Shown here: piece after piece, positions 55,256 through 64,000 of the stretch
Position numbering within the stretch: the first letter of the stretch is position 1
Layout: every line of letters begins with the position of its first letter
DNA from: an uncultured Bryobacteraceae bacterium
GTDB taxonomy: Bacteria; Acidobacteriota; Terriglobia; Bryobacterales; Bryobacteraceae
Direction of reading: 5' to 3'
DNA: 64,000 nucleotides
Assembly (NCBI GenBank): GCA_937924525.1
Contig: CALDSU010000002.1
Coordinates: forward strand, 247,069 to 311,068
Made by a program: the position numbers and the translations under genes
The notes under the pieces: generated by a model
What the model saw: the letters and a program-made list of their open reading frames with translations, nothing else
Told to the model about the DNA's origin: nothing
The model's database searches: none

Positions 55256-56614
55256 ATGTTGAATCGCCGGGAATTCCACAGCAGCCTCCTCGCGGCGGGG
55301 GTCGCGAGAGGCGCGGGCAGGCCGCTACGGATCGCCACCTTCCGGGTGGACGCCACCCCGCCGCTCGGCACGCCGCTTTGCTTCGCCATGGTGCCGGACG
55401 GCAAGGAGGTTGTCGACCGGCTGTCGGCGCGCGGCGTCATCCTGGCGGGTGAAGATGCCCCGGTGGTGCTCGCCGTGCTGGACTGGCTGGGCATCGGCAA
55501 TGAAGGCCACGATGAGTGGCGCGCGGCATTGGCTAAAGCAGCCGGCACCTCGCCCGGCCGCGTCGCGGTGCACTGCCTGCACCAGCATGACGCGCCGGGC
55601 TACGATCCCACGGGGCAGCGCGTGTTGCGCGATTACCGGATCCCGGTCCCCCTGTACGACGAGAACTGGATGCGCGAGGTGCTCGGACGCGCGAGCGAAG
55701 CGACCCGGCAGGCCACGCGCCGGCTGGAACCGGTTACCGAGATCGGGCTGGGCAAGGCGATCGTCGAGCGCGTCGCTTCCAACCGCCGCCTGCTGGGGCC
55801 GGACGGCAAGGTGCAGCACTCGCGGCTCAGTTCGTGCAAGATCGAGGCCGTGCGGGCGCTGCCGGAAGGCGCCATTGATCCCGCCGTGCGGCTGATCTCC
55901 TTCTGGAGCGGGGCGCGGCCGCTGGCCTCGCTGACCTGGTATGCGACCCATCCGCAGAGCTTCTACGCGCAGGGAGGCATCAGCTCGGATTTCCCGGGAC
56001 TGGCGCGGGCGTTCCGCGAGTTGGCGCTGCCCGAGACGGCGCACCTGCACTTCAACGGCGCGGCCGGCAACGTGGCGGCGGGCAAGTACAACGACGGGTC
56101 GCCGGAGAATCGTCCGGTGCTGGCGTGGCGGTTGGCGATGGGGATGAAGCAGGCCTGGGACCGCCAGACGCGCCACCCGGTCAGCGCTGCGGACCTGCGC
56201 TGGCGGAACGTGCCGGTGGCGCTGCCGCTGCGCCGCGGCTTTGACGAGAGCGCGCTGAGCAAGGAACTGGTGAAGCCCGAGCGGACGCGGGCCGAGCACT
56301 CGCGCTATGGCCGCGCGATCGCCTGGGCCCGCCGCGTGGCGGCCGGCCACCGCATCGAACTGACGGCTCTGCAACTCGGCCCCGCGCGGGTCCTCCACCT
56401 GCCCGGCGAATTGTTCATTGAGTATCAACTTGCCGCCCAGCAGCTGAAGCCGGATGAGTTTCAGGCGATGGCCGCGTATGGCGACTACGGCCCCAGCTAC
56501 ATTGGCACGGAGATCTCCTACGGTCAGGGAGGCTACGAAACCAGCGTGGTCTCGTTCGTCGGGCCGGCGGTGGAGCAGGTACTGACCGACGCGCTGCGCA
56601 AACTGGTTGCGTAA
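55256..56614 (+). CDS. Neutral/alkaline ceramidase N-terminal domain-like hydrolase, exported
   Basis: 452 residues from ATG 55256, where a twin-arginine-like leader begins (LNRREFHSSLLAAGVARGAG). The domain resembles the catalytic part of neutral ceramidases: FRVDATPPLGTPL, VHCLHQHDAPGYD (zinc-type His residues), WYATHPQSFYAQGGISSDFPG and FNGAAGNVAAGKYND. True neutral ceramidases split ceramide to sphingosine and fatty acid and are about 650-700 residues with an extra C-terminal domain, which is missing here. Short homologues are common in Acidobacteria and Planctomycetes and may act on other amides. Substrate unknown. It is divergent from the DUF1080-PHP gene. Confidence 0.82.
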   Translation: MLNRREFHSSLLAAGVARGAGRPLRIATFRVDATPPLGTPLCFAMVPDGKEVVDRLSARGVILAGEDAPVVLAVLDWLGIGNEGHDEWRAALAKAAGTSPGRVAVHCLHQHDAPGYDPTGQRVLRDYRIPVPLYDENWMREVLGRASEATRQATRRLEPVTEIGLGKAIVERVASNRRLLGPDGKVQHSRLSSCKIEAVRALPEGAIDPAVRLISFWSGARPLASLTWYATHPQSFYAQGGISSDFPGLARAFRELALPETAHLHFNGAAGNVAAGKYNDGSPENRPVLAWRLAMGMKQAWDRQTRHPVSAADLRWRNVPVALPLRRGFDESALSKELVKPERTRAEHSRYGRAIAWARRVAAGHRIELTALQLGPARVLHLPGELFIEYQLAAQQLKPDEFQAMAAYGDYGPSYIGTEISYGQGGYETSVVSFVGPAVEQVLTDALRKLVA

Positions 56615-56730
56615 ATCCCCGGGTGCGGCTGGCCGCGCCCCGGCCTCGACTTGACTCTCCGCACTAGCCCGAAGATCGGCCGTCAGCGCCGCGCGCGGCG
56701 GGCGTTTTATGATAAAGCTTCCTTTACGCC

Positions 56731-58356
56731 ATGTGGCAACAAGACTACACCCCCGTGGGAGACAGCCTGGGGCTGTCCGCCCTGGCCGCGGCGCTGCCGA
56801 TCTTCGTGCTGCTCTATTTGCTGGGATTGCGGCGTAAGCCGGCCTGGGTGGCGGCGCTCTGCGGGCTGGGCGCCGCGGTGGTGGTGGCGGCGATCGTTTA
56901 TGGCATGCCCGCGGGCCGGCTGGTGAGTTCCGTGGCCTACGGCGCGGCGTTCGGCCTGTTCCCCATCGGTTGGGTGGTTTTCACCGCCATTCTGCTCTAC
57001 AACGTGACGGTGGAGATGGGCAAGTTCGAGATCATCAAGGACTCGATCGGAGGTCTGTCGGAGGACCGCCGTTTGCAAGCGCTGCTGATTGCCTTCGCGT
57101 TCGGCGCGTTTATCGAAGGCGCGGCCGGGTTCGGCTCTCCCGTGGCGGTGGCGGCGGCGATGCTTACCGGACTGGGGTTCTCGCCGTTCTATGCCGCCGG
57201 CATTTGCCTGCTGGCGAACACCGCGCCGGTGGCGTTCGGCTCCATTGGCACCCCGCTGTTGACGCTGGCGGGCATTACGGATCTGCCGCTCGACCGGCTG
57301 AGCGCGGGCGTGGGCCGAATTTGCGCGCCGGTCTCCCTGATCGTACCGGCGTACCTGGTGCTGGTGATGGGCGGTTGGCGGGCGCTGCGCGGTGTGCTGC
57401 CCGCCGCGGCGGCTTGCGGCGTGAGCTTCGCGCTGACGCAGTTGCTGGTCTCCAACTATATTGGCCCGCAACTGACCGACATCCTGGCGTCGCTCGCCTC
57501 CATTGGCGCGTTGGTCGCGTTGTTCCGCGTCTGGCAGCCCCGCGACAGCTTCACCCTGGAGGGAGAACACCTGGAGCCGCACACGCCGCGCAAACATCCC
57601 GCGGGGAAAGTGTTCATGGCGTGGCTGCCCTACCTGCTGCTCATCGTATGCATTCTGGCTTTCCAATGGAAGCCGTTCAAGGCCCTGCTGGATTCCACCA
57701 CGCTGGTGTTCCCCTGGCCGGGACTGCACCACCAGATCGAGCAGGTGGCCCCCGTGGTGAAGAGCGCGTCGCCGTATCGCGCGCTGTACACCTTCAACTG
57801 GCTGACGGCGCCGGGCACGGCGTGCCTGATTGCTTCCCTGCTGGCGGCTTTGTTTCTGGGGATGTCGCCGGCCCGCTTCGCGCGGGTTTTCTGGCAAACC
57901 GCCCGGAAACTGTTGCTGGCGGAATTGACCATCGCGTCTGTGCTGGGCCTGGCGTTCCTGATGAACTACTCGGGCGCGACCGCCACGTTAGGCCTGGCGT
58001 TCGCCGCCACGGGCGTGCTGTTCCCCTTCTTCAGCGCCATGCTCGGCTGGCTGGGTGTCTTCCTCACGGGCAGCGACACGTCGGCGAACGCGCTCTTCGG
58101 CAACTTGCAGGTGGTCACGGCGGGCCGCCTGGACCTGAACCCCGTCCTGATGGCGGCTTCCAATTCGTCCGGCGGGGTGATGGGTAAGATGATCAGCTTG
58201 CAGAGCATCGCCGTGGCGGCGGCGGCGACCGGGATGGCGTCCACCGAAGAGGGCAAACTGTTCCGCTTCACTTTACGGCACAGTGTCCTGCTCGCGTCTG
58301 TGTTGGGCTTGCTTGTCGTGGTCTACGCGTACGTGCTGCCGCAGTTTGCGCCCTAG
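56731..58356 (+). CDS. lldP: L-lactate permease (LldP/LctP family)
   Basis: 541 residues with about 12-14 helices. Family sequences include AFAFGAFIEGAAGFGSPVAVAAAML, ANTAPVAFGSIGTP, FLMNYSGATATLGLAFAATG, FLTGSDTSANALFGNLQ and AASNSSGGVMGKMIS. It imports lactate (and glycolate) with protons across the inner membrane. TATGAT at 56708-56713 could be the -10. The caspase-TPR gene begins four bases after its stop, so both are probably on one transcript, an odd pairing. No lactate dehydrogenase gene is adjacent, but aceE nearby uses pyruvate. Confidence 0.94.
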   Translation: MWQQDYTPVGDSLGLSALAAALPIFVLLYLLGLRRKPAWVAALCGLGAAVVVAAIVYGMPAGRLVSSVAYGAAFGLFPIGWVVFTAILLYNVTVEMGKFEIIKDSIGGLSEDRRLQALLIAFAFGAFIEGAAGFGSPVAVAAAMLTGLGFSPFYAAGICLLANTAPVAFGSIGTPLLTLAGITDLPLDRLSAGVGRICAPVSLIVPAYLVLVMGGWRALRGVLPAAAACGVSFALTQLLVSNYIGPQLTDILASLASIGALVALFRVWQPRDSFTLEGEHLEPHTPRKHPAGKVFMAWLPYLLLIVCILAFQWKPFKALLDSTTLVFPWPGLHHQIEQVAPVVKSASPYRALYTFNWLTAPGTACLIASLLAALFLGMSPARFARVFWQTARKLLLAELTIASVLGLAFLMNYSGATATLGLAFAATGVLFPFFSAMLGWLGVFLTGSDTSANALFGNLQVVTAGRLDLNPVLMAASNSSGGVMGKMISLQSIAVAAAATGMASTEEGKLFRFTLRHSVLLASVLGLLVVVYAYVLPQFAP

Positions 58357-58360
58357 CCCG

Positions 58361-61117
58361 ATGCGCGGCTTGACCATGGCGGGCGCGGTGGCGCTGGCGG
58401 CGGGCCTGGCAGGGGGGCAACCTGCGCCCGAAAGTCCGGCGGGTCTGGTGCTGATGCCGGGGGGCGGACAGTTGCTGCGCGCGGGCACGCAACTGCCCCT
58501 GGCTGCGAAGACGGGGGACGTGCTGTTTCCCGGCGACCGCTTGCGGAGCCAGGGGGGCGCGCTTACGTTGATCCATTGCGGGCGGCAAGAAACGGTCACC
58601 CTCGCGGCGCAGGCCGCAGCGGAGGTGCGGCCGGAGGATGTACGCCTGCGCGCCGGCGCGGTGGCCTCGCGCCAGCCGCTCGGGTCTTCCTGTTACTTGC
58701 CGCAGATGGTGCGCTTGTTGCCCGCCAGCCAGCAGCAGTACGGAGTGTCGCTGGTGCGGCCTTTGCCGGGAGCCGGCGACACGCGGGAAGAGCGTATCGC
58801 GGCGCTGCCGCCGGACCGTCGCGACCGCCTGCGCGCCGAACTGGCCGCGCTCGCCGGAGACGAACCGCTCGCTCGCGTCCAGCGCGCGGGGTTGTTCGAG
58901 CAGTACGGCTTGAAGGCGGACGCAGCCGCCGAATACCGAGAGGCCCTGCGCCAGTGGCCGGACGCCGCCTGGATTCTGACGCGGCTGTTCGCTCTTGAGG
59001 ATCCGCCCCCCGCCGAGCGGGTTCGGCCGGCCGGCGCCGGCAAGACTTATGCGCTGGTCATCGGCATCTCGAAGTATCGCCACGAACGCGTGCCCACGCT
59101 GCTGTATGCGGACCGCGACGCCGAACTCATCGCCCGCTTTCTGCGGAGCGAGCGCGGCGGCGGCCTGACCGACGCGGAGATCCTTGTTCTCCTGAATCAG
59201 GAAGCCACCACGGCGGGCATCCGGCTGGCCTTCGAGGAGTTTCTCAAGACGAAGGCCACGGCCCAGGACACGGCCATCTTTTACGTCGCCGCGCATGGCA
59301 CCGTGCGGGCGGCCGACGGGCAGGCTTTTCTGGTTACCCATGACACGGATCCCGAAGACCTGTCCGCGACCGCGCTGGCCATGGCCGACCTGCAAAGGCT
59401 GTTCCGGCGGGAACTGACCGCGGCGCGGCGCGTCATGGTGATGATGGATGCCTGCCATGCCGGCAAACTCGGGGAGCTCCCCGTCAAGTCCATCAACGAC
59501 GCGGTCGAGAACCTGACCGAAGGCGGCTCCGGCGCGTTGTTCAGTTTCCTGGCGGCGGGCAAGGACGAGACCGCAGAGGAAGGCCCGCAATACGGCGGCG
59601 GTCACGGGGCGTTTACCTATTTCGTGGTCGACGGCTGGAACGGCGCGAGCGACCGCAACGGGGACGGCAAGGTCGAATTCCCCGAGTTTGTCCGCTACGT
59701 CCGGCGCATGGTGGAGGACGCCACCGAGGGCAGGCAGAACCCGAAGGATCGCGGCGACCTCGGCCGCATCGTGCTGGCGGAGACGGAAAAACCAGGCCTG
59801 GAACTCGCCCAATACGAACCGGGACGCCCGTTGGTGGCGCAAGCGCGGCCGCCTGTCCGCTCGCTGCCCGCGGAGCCGGACGTGGCGCGATTTCGCAAAG
59901 CACTTGAGGAAGGCAAGCTGCTGCCCGGGGAGCCGGGCAGCGCCTTCGACCTGCTGGCGGCGCTCCGGGCGCGCTTGAGCGCGGAGGCCTACCTCAGCGA
60001 GGAAAACCGGCTGCGCGCGGCGTTGGATGCGGCGGGACAGCAAGTCTTGCTGCGGTACCTGGCGGGCGAACGCGCGCCGCAGCAGGCGTCGGATTTCTCG
60101 CGCGGGGCGGCCTGGTTTGCCGCCGCGCAAAAGCTGACTCCGGAGTCCGTGCTGCTGGAAGCGCGACGGGTGTTTTGCGAGGGCCGGGCGGCCATTTTTG
60201 GCAAGGACTACCCTCGCGCCACCGGCCTGCTCGAGCGCGCCGCGCGGCTCGACCCCGCGGCGGCCTACTCCTACAATGCGCTCGGCATCGCCTATCTGGA
60301 GCAGGCGCGCTACCCGGAGGCCGCCCTTGCTTTCCTGGACGCCGTGCGCCTGGCGCCCTACTGGACCTACCCGCGCCACAATCTCGCCTTGACCTATACC
60401 CAAGCCGGTGATTATCGCGAGGCCCTTGCTGCGTACCGGGCGGCGATGCGGCTGGACCCCGGCGCTTCGTACCTGCCGTACAACCTCGGACTGTTGTATC
60501 AGCGTCTGGGACGCCGCCGGGATGCCGAACAGATGTACCGGCGCGCGGCGGCGCTGGAGCCGCGGAGCGGCCAGCCCGAGAACGCGCTCGGCAGCCTGTA
60601 CGCTTCCGCCGGACGGACCCGCCAGGCCGAGGAGCGTTATCGGGCGGCGCTGGCGAAGGATGCGGGGCTGGCGTCCGCGCGGCACAATCTGGCGGTGCTG
60701 CTGGCGTCCCAGCGGCGGGAGGCCGAGGCGGTCGCCTTGTTGCGGGAGAATCTGGCCGCGAATCCGGACCATGTGGCCTCCCATCTGGCCCTGGCGCGCA
60801 CCCTCCAGCAAATGGGACGCGCGCCGGAGGCGATCGCCGCCTACGCCGCCCTCTTGGCGCAGCGCCCGGACTATGTGGCCGGGCTGCTGGCGCGGGCGGC
60901 GCTGCTCCGGAAAGCGGGCGACCTGGACGCCGCCGAACGCGACGTGCGGGCCGTGCTGAACCGCCAGCCCGATCATGCCGAGGCGTGGGAACAATGGGGA
61001 GATGTGCTCGCAGCTCGCCGCCAGACCGTGGAAGCGCGCGAGGCTTATGCCAAAGCCCTCGCGTTCGCCGCCGGACGCGAGGCGCGCTCGCGCCTCCAAC
61101 GCAAATTACGGCGGTGA
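58361..61117 (+). CDS. Exported FecR-like, caspase-domain (C14) and TPR protein
   Basis: 918 residues from ATG 58361. A signal peptide (LTMAGAVALAAGLAGG) is followed by a FecR-like beta domain (about 33-100: GDVLFPGDRLRSQGGALTL). A caspase-fold peptidase spans about 228-475 (YALVIGISKYRHERVPTLLYADRDAE), with catalytic His312 (AAHGT) and Cys365 (DACHAG), both intact. Inside it is an EF-hand-like calcium loop, DRNGDGKVEF at about 431-440. From about 600 to 905 are eight or so TPR units (YNALGIAYLEQARYPEAALA, YNLGLLYQRLGRRRDAEQMY). It should act in the periplasm or at the cell surface as a calcium-sensitive, Arg/Lys-specific peptidase with a partner-binding TPR arm. Target unknown. Confidence 0.9.
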   Translation: MRGLTMAGAVALAAGLAGGQPAPESPAGLVLMPGGGQLLRAGTQLPLAAKTGDVLFPGDRLRSQGGALTLIHCGRQETVTLAAQAAAEVRPEDVRLRAGAVASRQPLGSSCYLPQMVRLLPASQQQYGVSLVRPLPGAGDTREERIAALPPDRRDRLRAELAALAGDEPLARVQRAGLFEQYGLKADAAAEYREALRQWPDAAWILTRLFALEDPPPAERVRPAGAGKTYALVIGISKYRHERVPTLLYADRDAELIARFLRSERGGGLTDAEILVLLNQEATTAGIRLAFEEFLKTKATAQDTAIFYVAAHGTVRAADGQAFLVTHDTDPEDLSATALAMADLQRLFRRELTAARRVMVMMDACHAGKLGELPVKSINDAVENLTEGGSGALFSFLAAGKDETAEEGPQYGGGHGAFTYFVVDGWNGASDRNGDGKVEFPEFVRYVRRMVEDATEGRQNPKDRGDLGRIVLAETEKPGLELAQYEPGRPLVAQARPPVRSLPAEPDVARFRKALEEGKLLPGEPGSAFDLLAALRARLSAEAYLSEENRLRAALDAAGQQVLLRYLAGERAPQQASDFSRGAAWFAAAQKLTPESVLLEARRVFCEGRAAIFGKDYPRATGLLERAARLDPAAAYSYNALGIAYLEQARYPEAALAFLDAVRLAPYWTYPRHNLALTYTQAGDYREALAAYRAAMRLDPGASYLPYNLGLLYQRLGRRRDAEQMYRRAAALEPRSGQPENALGSLYASAGRTRQAEERYRAALAKDAGLASARHNLAVLLASQRREAEAVALLRENLAANPDHVASHLALARTLQQMGRAPEAIAAYAALLAQRPDYVAGLLARAALLRKAGDLDAAERDVRAVLNRQPDHAEAWEQWGDVLAARRQTVEAREAYAKALAFAAGREARSRLQRKLRR

Positions 61118-61187
61118 CGCCCAGCCTGGCAGCCCGGGTCTCGCAGCGCGGTGCCGCGCGAGACCGCTCCTCAGCCACGGAAACGAA

Positions 61188-61253
61188 GAGCCGGGACCGG
61201 CAGGGAGCGGGCCTCCATCCCCAACCCCCGGGGTTGACTTTCACGGGAGCGGG
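61188..61253. repeat. Dispersed intergenic repeat, copy 2
   Basis: Matches the two blocks of the repeat at 12698-12815 without the internal insert. The sequence carries GACCGGCAGGGAGCGGGCCT and, further on, GGGTTGACTTTCACGGGAGC. It lies between the convergent caspase-TPR and aceE genes; the remaining intergenic bases (61118-61187 and 61254-61279) show nothing else. Confidence 0.7.
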
Positions 61254-61279
61254 CATTTTCGGGCTGTCGATACGGGTTG

Positions 61280-63943
61280 CTACAGCGTCGCCGGGTTCAC
61301 TGCGTCCGGATCGATCCCCAGTTCCGCGAACGCCGCGCCGATCCGCGCGAGGTCGAAGCCGCCCTCTCGGCTCAGGCGAGATAAGGCTGCGGCGGCGATC
61401 GCCTCGGCGTTCACTTCGAAGAAGCGGCGCAGATGCTCGCGGTTGTCGCTCCGGCCGAAGCCGTCCGTGCCGAGCGAGGTCAGCCGGTCGAGCAGCCAGG
61501 GAGACAATTGATCGGGCACGATCTTCATATAGTCGCTGGCCGCGATCACCGGTCCGCTGGTTCCTTCGAGCGCTTGCAGAATGTACGGCCGGCGTGGGGT
61601 CTGGCCGGGATGCAGGCGGTTCCAGCGCTCCACTTCGAGCGCGTCCTTGCGCAATTCGTTGTAGCTGGTGACGCTCCACACGTCGGCGGCGATGCCGTAC
61701 CGGGAGGCCAGCAACGACTGCGCCTTCAGCGCCTCATTGAGAATCGGGCCGCTGCCGAACAGGTGCACGGCGGCGGGCCCCGCGGCGGCGCGGAAGCGGT
61801 AGATGCCGCGGAGGATGCCCTGCTCCACGCCCGCGGGCATTGCCGGCATCTCGTAGTCTTCGTTATAAATCGTGATGTAGTAAAAGCGGTCCTCCCGCTT
61901 GGCGTACATCCGCTCGATGCCGTCCTGAATGATCACGGCCAGTTCGTAGGCGTACGCCGGATCGTAGGACGCGCAGGTCGGGATGGTGCTGGACAGTACG
62001 TGGCTGTGCCCGTCCTGATGCTGCAAGCCCTCCCCCGCCAGCGTGGTGCGTCCGGCGGTGCCGCCCATCAGGAAACCCTTGCCGCGCGAGTCGGCGAAGG
62101 CCCACATCATATCGCCCACGCGCTGGAAGCCAAACATCGAGTAATACGTGTAGAAGGGAATCATCTCCACGCCGAAGTTGGCGTACGCGGTGCCCGCGGC
62201 GGTAAACGACGCCATGGATCCGGCCTCGGTGATGCCCTCTTCCAGAATCTGTCCGTCCTTGGCTTCTTTGTAGTAGAGCACCATGTCCAGGTCGTGGGGC
62301 TTGTAAAGCTGGCCTTGGCTGGCGTAAATGCCCACCTGCCGGATCATCGACTCCATCCCGAAGGTGCGCGCCTCATCGGGGATGATCGGGACGATGTACT
62401 TGCCAATGCCCGGGTCCTTCAGCAGATTACGGAGAATGCTGACGAACGCCATGGTGGTCGACACGGCGCGGCCGCGGGAGCCTTCCAGCGAATCGCGAAA
62501 TGCGTCCAGGCTGGGCACGCGGAGACGCGGACCCGGATCCGTGCGCGCCGGCATGTAGCCGCCGAGCGCTTCCCGCCGCTGCCGCAGGTACACCATCTCC
62601 GGCGCGTCCTCCGGCGGCCGGAAGAACGAGACGTGCTGGGCCACCTCATCGGGCACATCGATCTGGAAGCGCCGCATAAACTGCGCGATCGCCTCGTCGG
62701 TGAGTTTCTTTTCCTGGTGGGTCGGGTTGCGCGATTCGACGTTGGCGATCCCGTAACCCTTGACGGTCATCGCCAGGATCACAGTCGGGGAGCCCTTGTG
62801 CTCCACCGCCCGCAAGTAGGCGTTGTAGACCTTCTGCGGGTCGTGTCCGCCCCGCTTCAGCAACGCCAGTTCCTCATCCGTTTTGTCCTTCACCAATTCG
62901 AGCAGTTGAGGATACTTGCCGAAGAACTCGCGGCGAATATAAGCGCCGCCCTTGGCCTTGAAGGCCTGGAACTCGCCGTCCACGCATTCTTCCATCCGGC
63001 GGAGCAGCAAGCCGCTGGTATCCCGGGCAAACAATTCGTCCCATTCGCTGCCCCACAGCACCTTGATCACGTTCCAGCCGTTGCCGCGGAACGTGGACTC
63101 GAGTTCGTTGACGATGCTGCCATTGCCGCGCACCGGCCCGTCCAGTCGTTGCAGATTGCAATTTACCAGGAAAATCAGGTTATCCAGCTTCTCGCGCGAT
63201 CCCAGGGACAAGGAACCCAGCGTTTCCGGCTCGTCGGTCTCCCCGTCGCCGATGAAGCACCAGACCTTGCGGTCGGTGACCGGGATCAAGCCGCGGTTCT
63301 CGAGGTACCGCATGAAACGCGCCTGATACAGGGCGTTGATGGGACCCAGCCCCATCGACACGGTGGGAAAACGCCAGAAATCCGGCATCAGCCACGGGTG
63401 CGGATAGGAGGGGAGGCCGGGCCCCTCCCGCAGCTCATGGCGGAAGTTTTCCAGATGCTGTTCCGTGAGGCGTCCTTCCAAAAACGCCCGCGCATAAACG
63501 CCCGGGGAGGCATGACCCTGAAAATAGACAAAGTCCCCGGGCTGATCGCCGTAGGAGGCGCGGAAGAAGTGGTTAAAACCTACTTCCAGCAGGGTCGCCA
63601 GGGACGCATAGGTGGAGATATGCCCGCCAATGCCTTTGTCCCGCTTGTTCTGGCGGTGCACCATGGCCATCGCGTTCCAGCGCGTCAGGCTCTTGATGCG
63701 CCGCTCCAGAGCCCGGTCGCCCGGATACGGAATCTCGTCCTCGGCCGGGATGGTGTTCACCCGGGGGGTATGGAGCGGAATGGGCAGGTCGACGCCCCAG
63801 CGGCGGGCCCGGTTCGCGAGCGATTCCAGCAACTGGGTGGCACGTCCTGCGCCGGAGCCTTCGAGGATTTGGTCAAATGCCTCGATCCACTCGGCGGTTT
63901 CTTGCGGATCCGGGTCTACCGGAACAGACAGGTTTCTGTGCAT
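61280..63943 (-). CDS. aceE: Pyruvate dehydrogenase E1 component, homodimeric type
   Basis: 887 residues from ATG 63943, the normal size for homodimeric AceE. The thiamine-diphosphate motif is GDGETDEPE, ending about 30 residues later in LVNCNLQRLDGPVRGN. Other AceE sequences are GHISTYASLATLLEVGFNHFF, FVYFQGHASPG, YYKEAKDGQILEEGITEAG and ALEGTSGPVIAASDYMK. It decarboxylates pyruvate and passes the acetyl group to lipoyl-E2 in the cytoplasm. No E2 or E3 gene is adjacent within the window. The frame is open 16 codons further upstream, but ATG 63943 begins the conserved N-terminus. A palindromic -10 lies just upstream. Confidence 0.95.
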   Translation of the reverse strand: MHRNLSVPVDPDPQETAEWIEAFDQILEGSGAGRATQLLESLANRARRWGVDLPIPLHTPRVNTIPAEDEIPYPGDRALERRIKSLTRWNAMAMVHRQNKRDKGIGGHISTYASLATLLEVGFNHFFRASYGDQPGDFVYFQGHASPGVYARAFLEGRLTEQHLENFRHELREGPGLPSYPHPWLMPDFWRFPTVSMGLGPINALYQARFMRYLENRGLIPVTDRKVWCFIGDGETDEPETLGSLSLGSREKLDNLIFLVNCNLQRLDGPVRGNGSIVNELESTFRGNGWNVIKVLWGSEWDELFARDTSGLLLRRMEECVDGEFQAFKAKGGAYIRREFFGKYPQLLELVKDKTDEELALLKRGGHDPQKVYNAYLRAVEHKGSPTVILAMTVKGYGIANVESRNPTHQEKKLTDEAIAQFMRRFQIDVPDEVAQHVSFFRPPEDAPEMVYLRQRREALGGYMPARTDPGPRLRVPSLDAFRDSLEGSRGRAVSTTMAFVSILRNLLKDPGIGKYIVPIIPDEARTFGMESMIRQVGIYASQGQLYKPHDLDMVLYYKEAKDGQILEEGITEAGSMASFTAAGTAYANFGVEMIPFYTYYSMFGFQRVGDMMWAFADSRGKGFLMGGTAGRTTLAGEGLQHQDGHSHVLSSTIPTCASYDPAYAYELAVIIQDGIERMYAKREDRFYYITIYNEDYEMPAMPAGVEQGILRGIYRFRAAAGPAAVHLFGSGPILNEALKAQSLLASRYGIAADVWSVTSYNELRKDALEVERWNRLHPGQTPRRPYILQALEGTSGPVIAASDYMKIVPDQLSPWLLDRLTSLGTDGFGRSDNREHLRRFFEVNAEAIAAAALSRLSREGGFDLARIGAAFAELGIDPDAVNPATL

Positions 63944-63952
63944 GTCGATTCT

Positions 63953-63966
63953 TCGATTATAATCGA
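63953..63966. promoter_or_regulatory. Palindromic -10 region upstream of aceE
   Basis: TCGATTATAATCGA is a perfect 14-base palindrome that reads TATAAT on both strands. On the minus strand it ends 12 bases before the aceE ATG, implying a leader of about six bases. No -35 is evident on either strand. It could serve divergent genes or be an operator overlapping the -10. Confidence 0.45.
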
Positions 63967-64000
63967 GCCGTGACAACACTCCGGTTACCAATGAGATGGC

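Noticed and set aside
58268..61099. Open frame of 943 codons on the minus strand, antisense to the caspase-TPR gene
   Set aside because: Low-complexity Arg/Gln/Gly-rich translation without domains; it arises from the GC-rich codon pattern of the real gene.
61433..63973. Open frame of 846 codons on the plus strand, antisense to aceE
   Set aside because: No domain or signal; aceE on the other strand has unmistakable family motifs throughout.
63970..64000. Start of a plus-strand gene at GTG 63970 or ATG 63991
   Set aside because: Only about ten codons are visible, with no ribosome site, so it cannot be supported.

Overview
The window is a GC-rich bacterial chromosome segment, most likely from an acidobacterium of the Solibacter/Bryobacter type (order Bryobacterales). 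The assignment rests on family content: two genes ending in the Solibacter-type TIGR03437 C-terminal domain (one a 12-unit NHL propeller, one broken), a DUF1549/DUF1501 pair, an M81 (MlrC) peptidase with a signal peptide, many Tat-exported sugar enzymes, and LptD (so a Gram-negative envelope). No plasmid, phage, insertion sequence or CRISPR array was recognised. GTG and TTG starts backed by good Shine-Dalgarno sequences are common (tldE, uxuA, metX, hflX).

Layout. 1-5.9 kb: the end of an MFS carrier, an RND adaptor lipoprotein, tex and a tyrosine phenol-lyase. 6.1-8.1 kb: tRNA-Ser(GGA) followed by a decayed TIGR03437 gene. 8.1-12.5 kb: tightly overlapping tldD-tldE-small membrane protein-rhamnonate dehydratase. 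12.5-13.2 kb: a gene-poor stretch with a dispersed repeat and a candidate small RNA. 13.2-19.9 kb: AI-2E permease, MlrC, a transglutaminase-like protein, lptD and an RDD protein. 19.9-22.2 kb: hexuronate-type carrier with mannonate dehydratase. 22.3-27.5 kb: DUF1549/DUF1501 pair and a DUF885 lipoprotein. 27.5-29.3 kb: metX-metW. 29.3-38.4 kb: MFS carrier, NHL protein, Fe-dependent alcohol dehydrogenase, a two-domain esterase and a glycosyltransferase. 38.5-46 kb: a lidless Hsp70, a mostly non-coding 0.9 kb, a PEP-CTERM protein, SDR, surface-glycan genes, rodZ and pgsA. 46.3-50.9 kb: hfq-hflX, then ubiE-purine permease-exported nucleosidase. 50.9-56.6 kb: a cluster of exported sugar and lipid enzymes. 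56.7-64 kb: lactate permease, an exported caspase-TPR protein and aceE.

How the genes fit together. Much of the window serves oxidative use of plant or microbial sugars and sugar acids (rhamnonate and mannonate dehydratases, their carrier, Tat-exported enolase-superfamily and Gfo/Idh/MocA enzymes, and a DUF1080-PHP protein), plus lactate/pyruvate entry into central metabolism. The two proposals most worth testing are a periplasmic 3-keto-sugar module at 50.9-55.2 kb and the exported FecR-caspase-EF-hand-TPR protein at 58.4-61.1 kb. Both are inferred from sequence alone.
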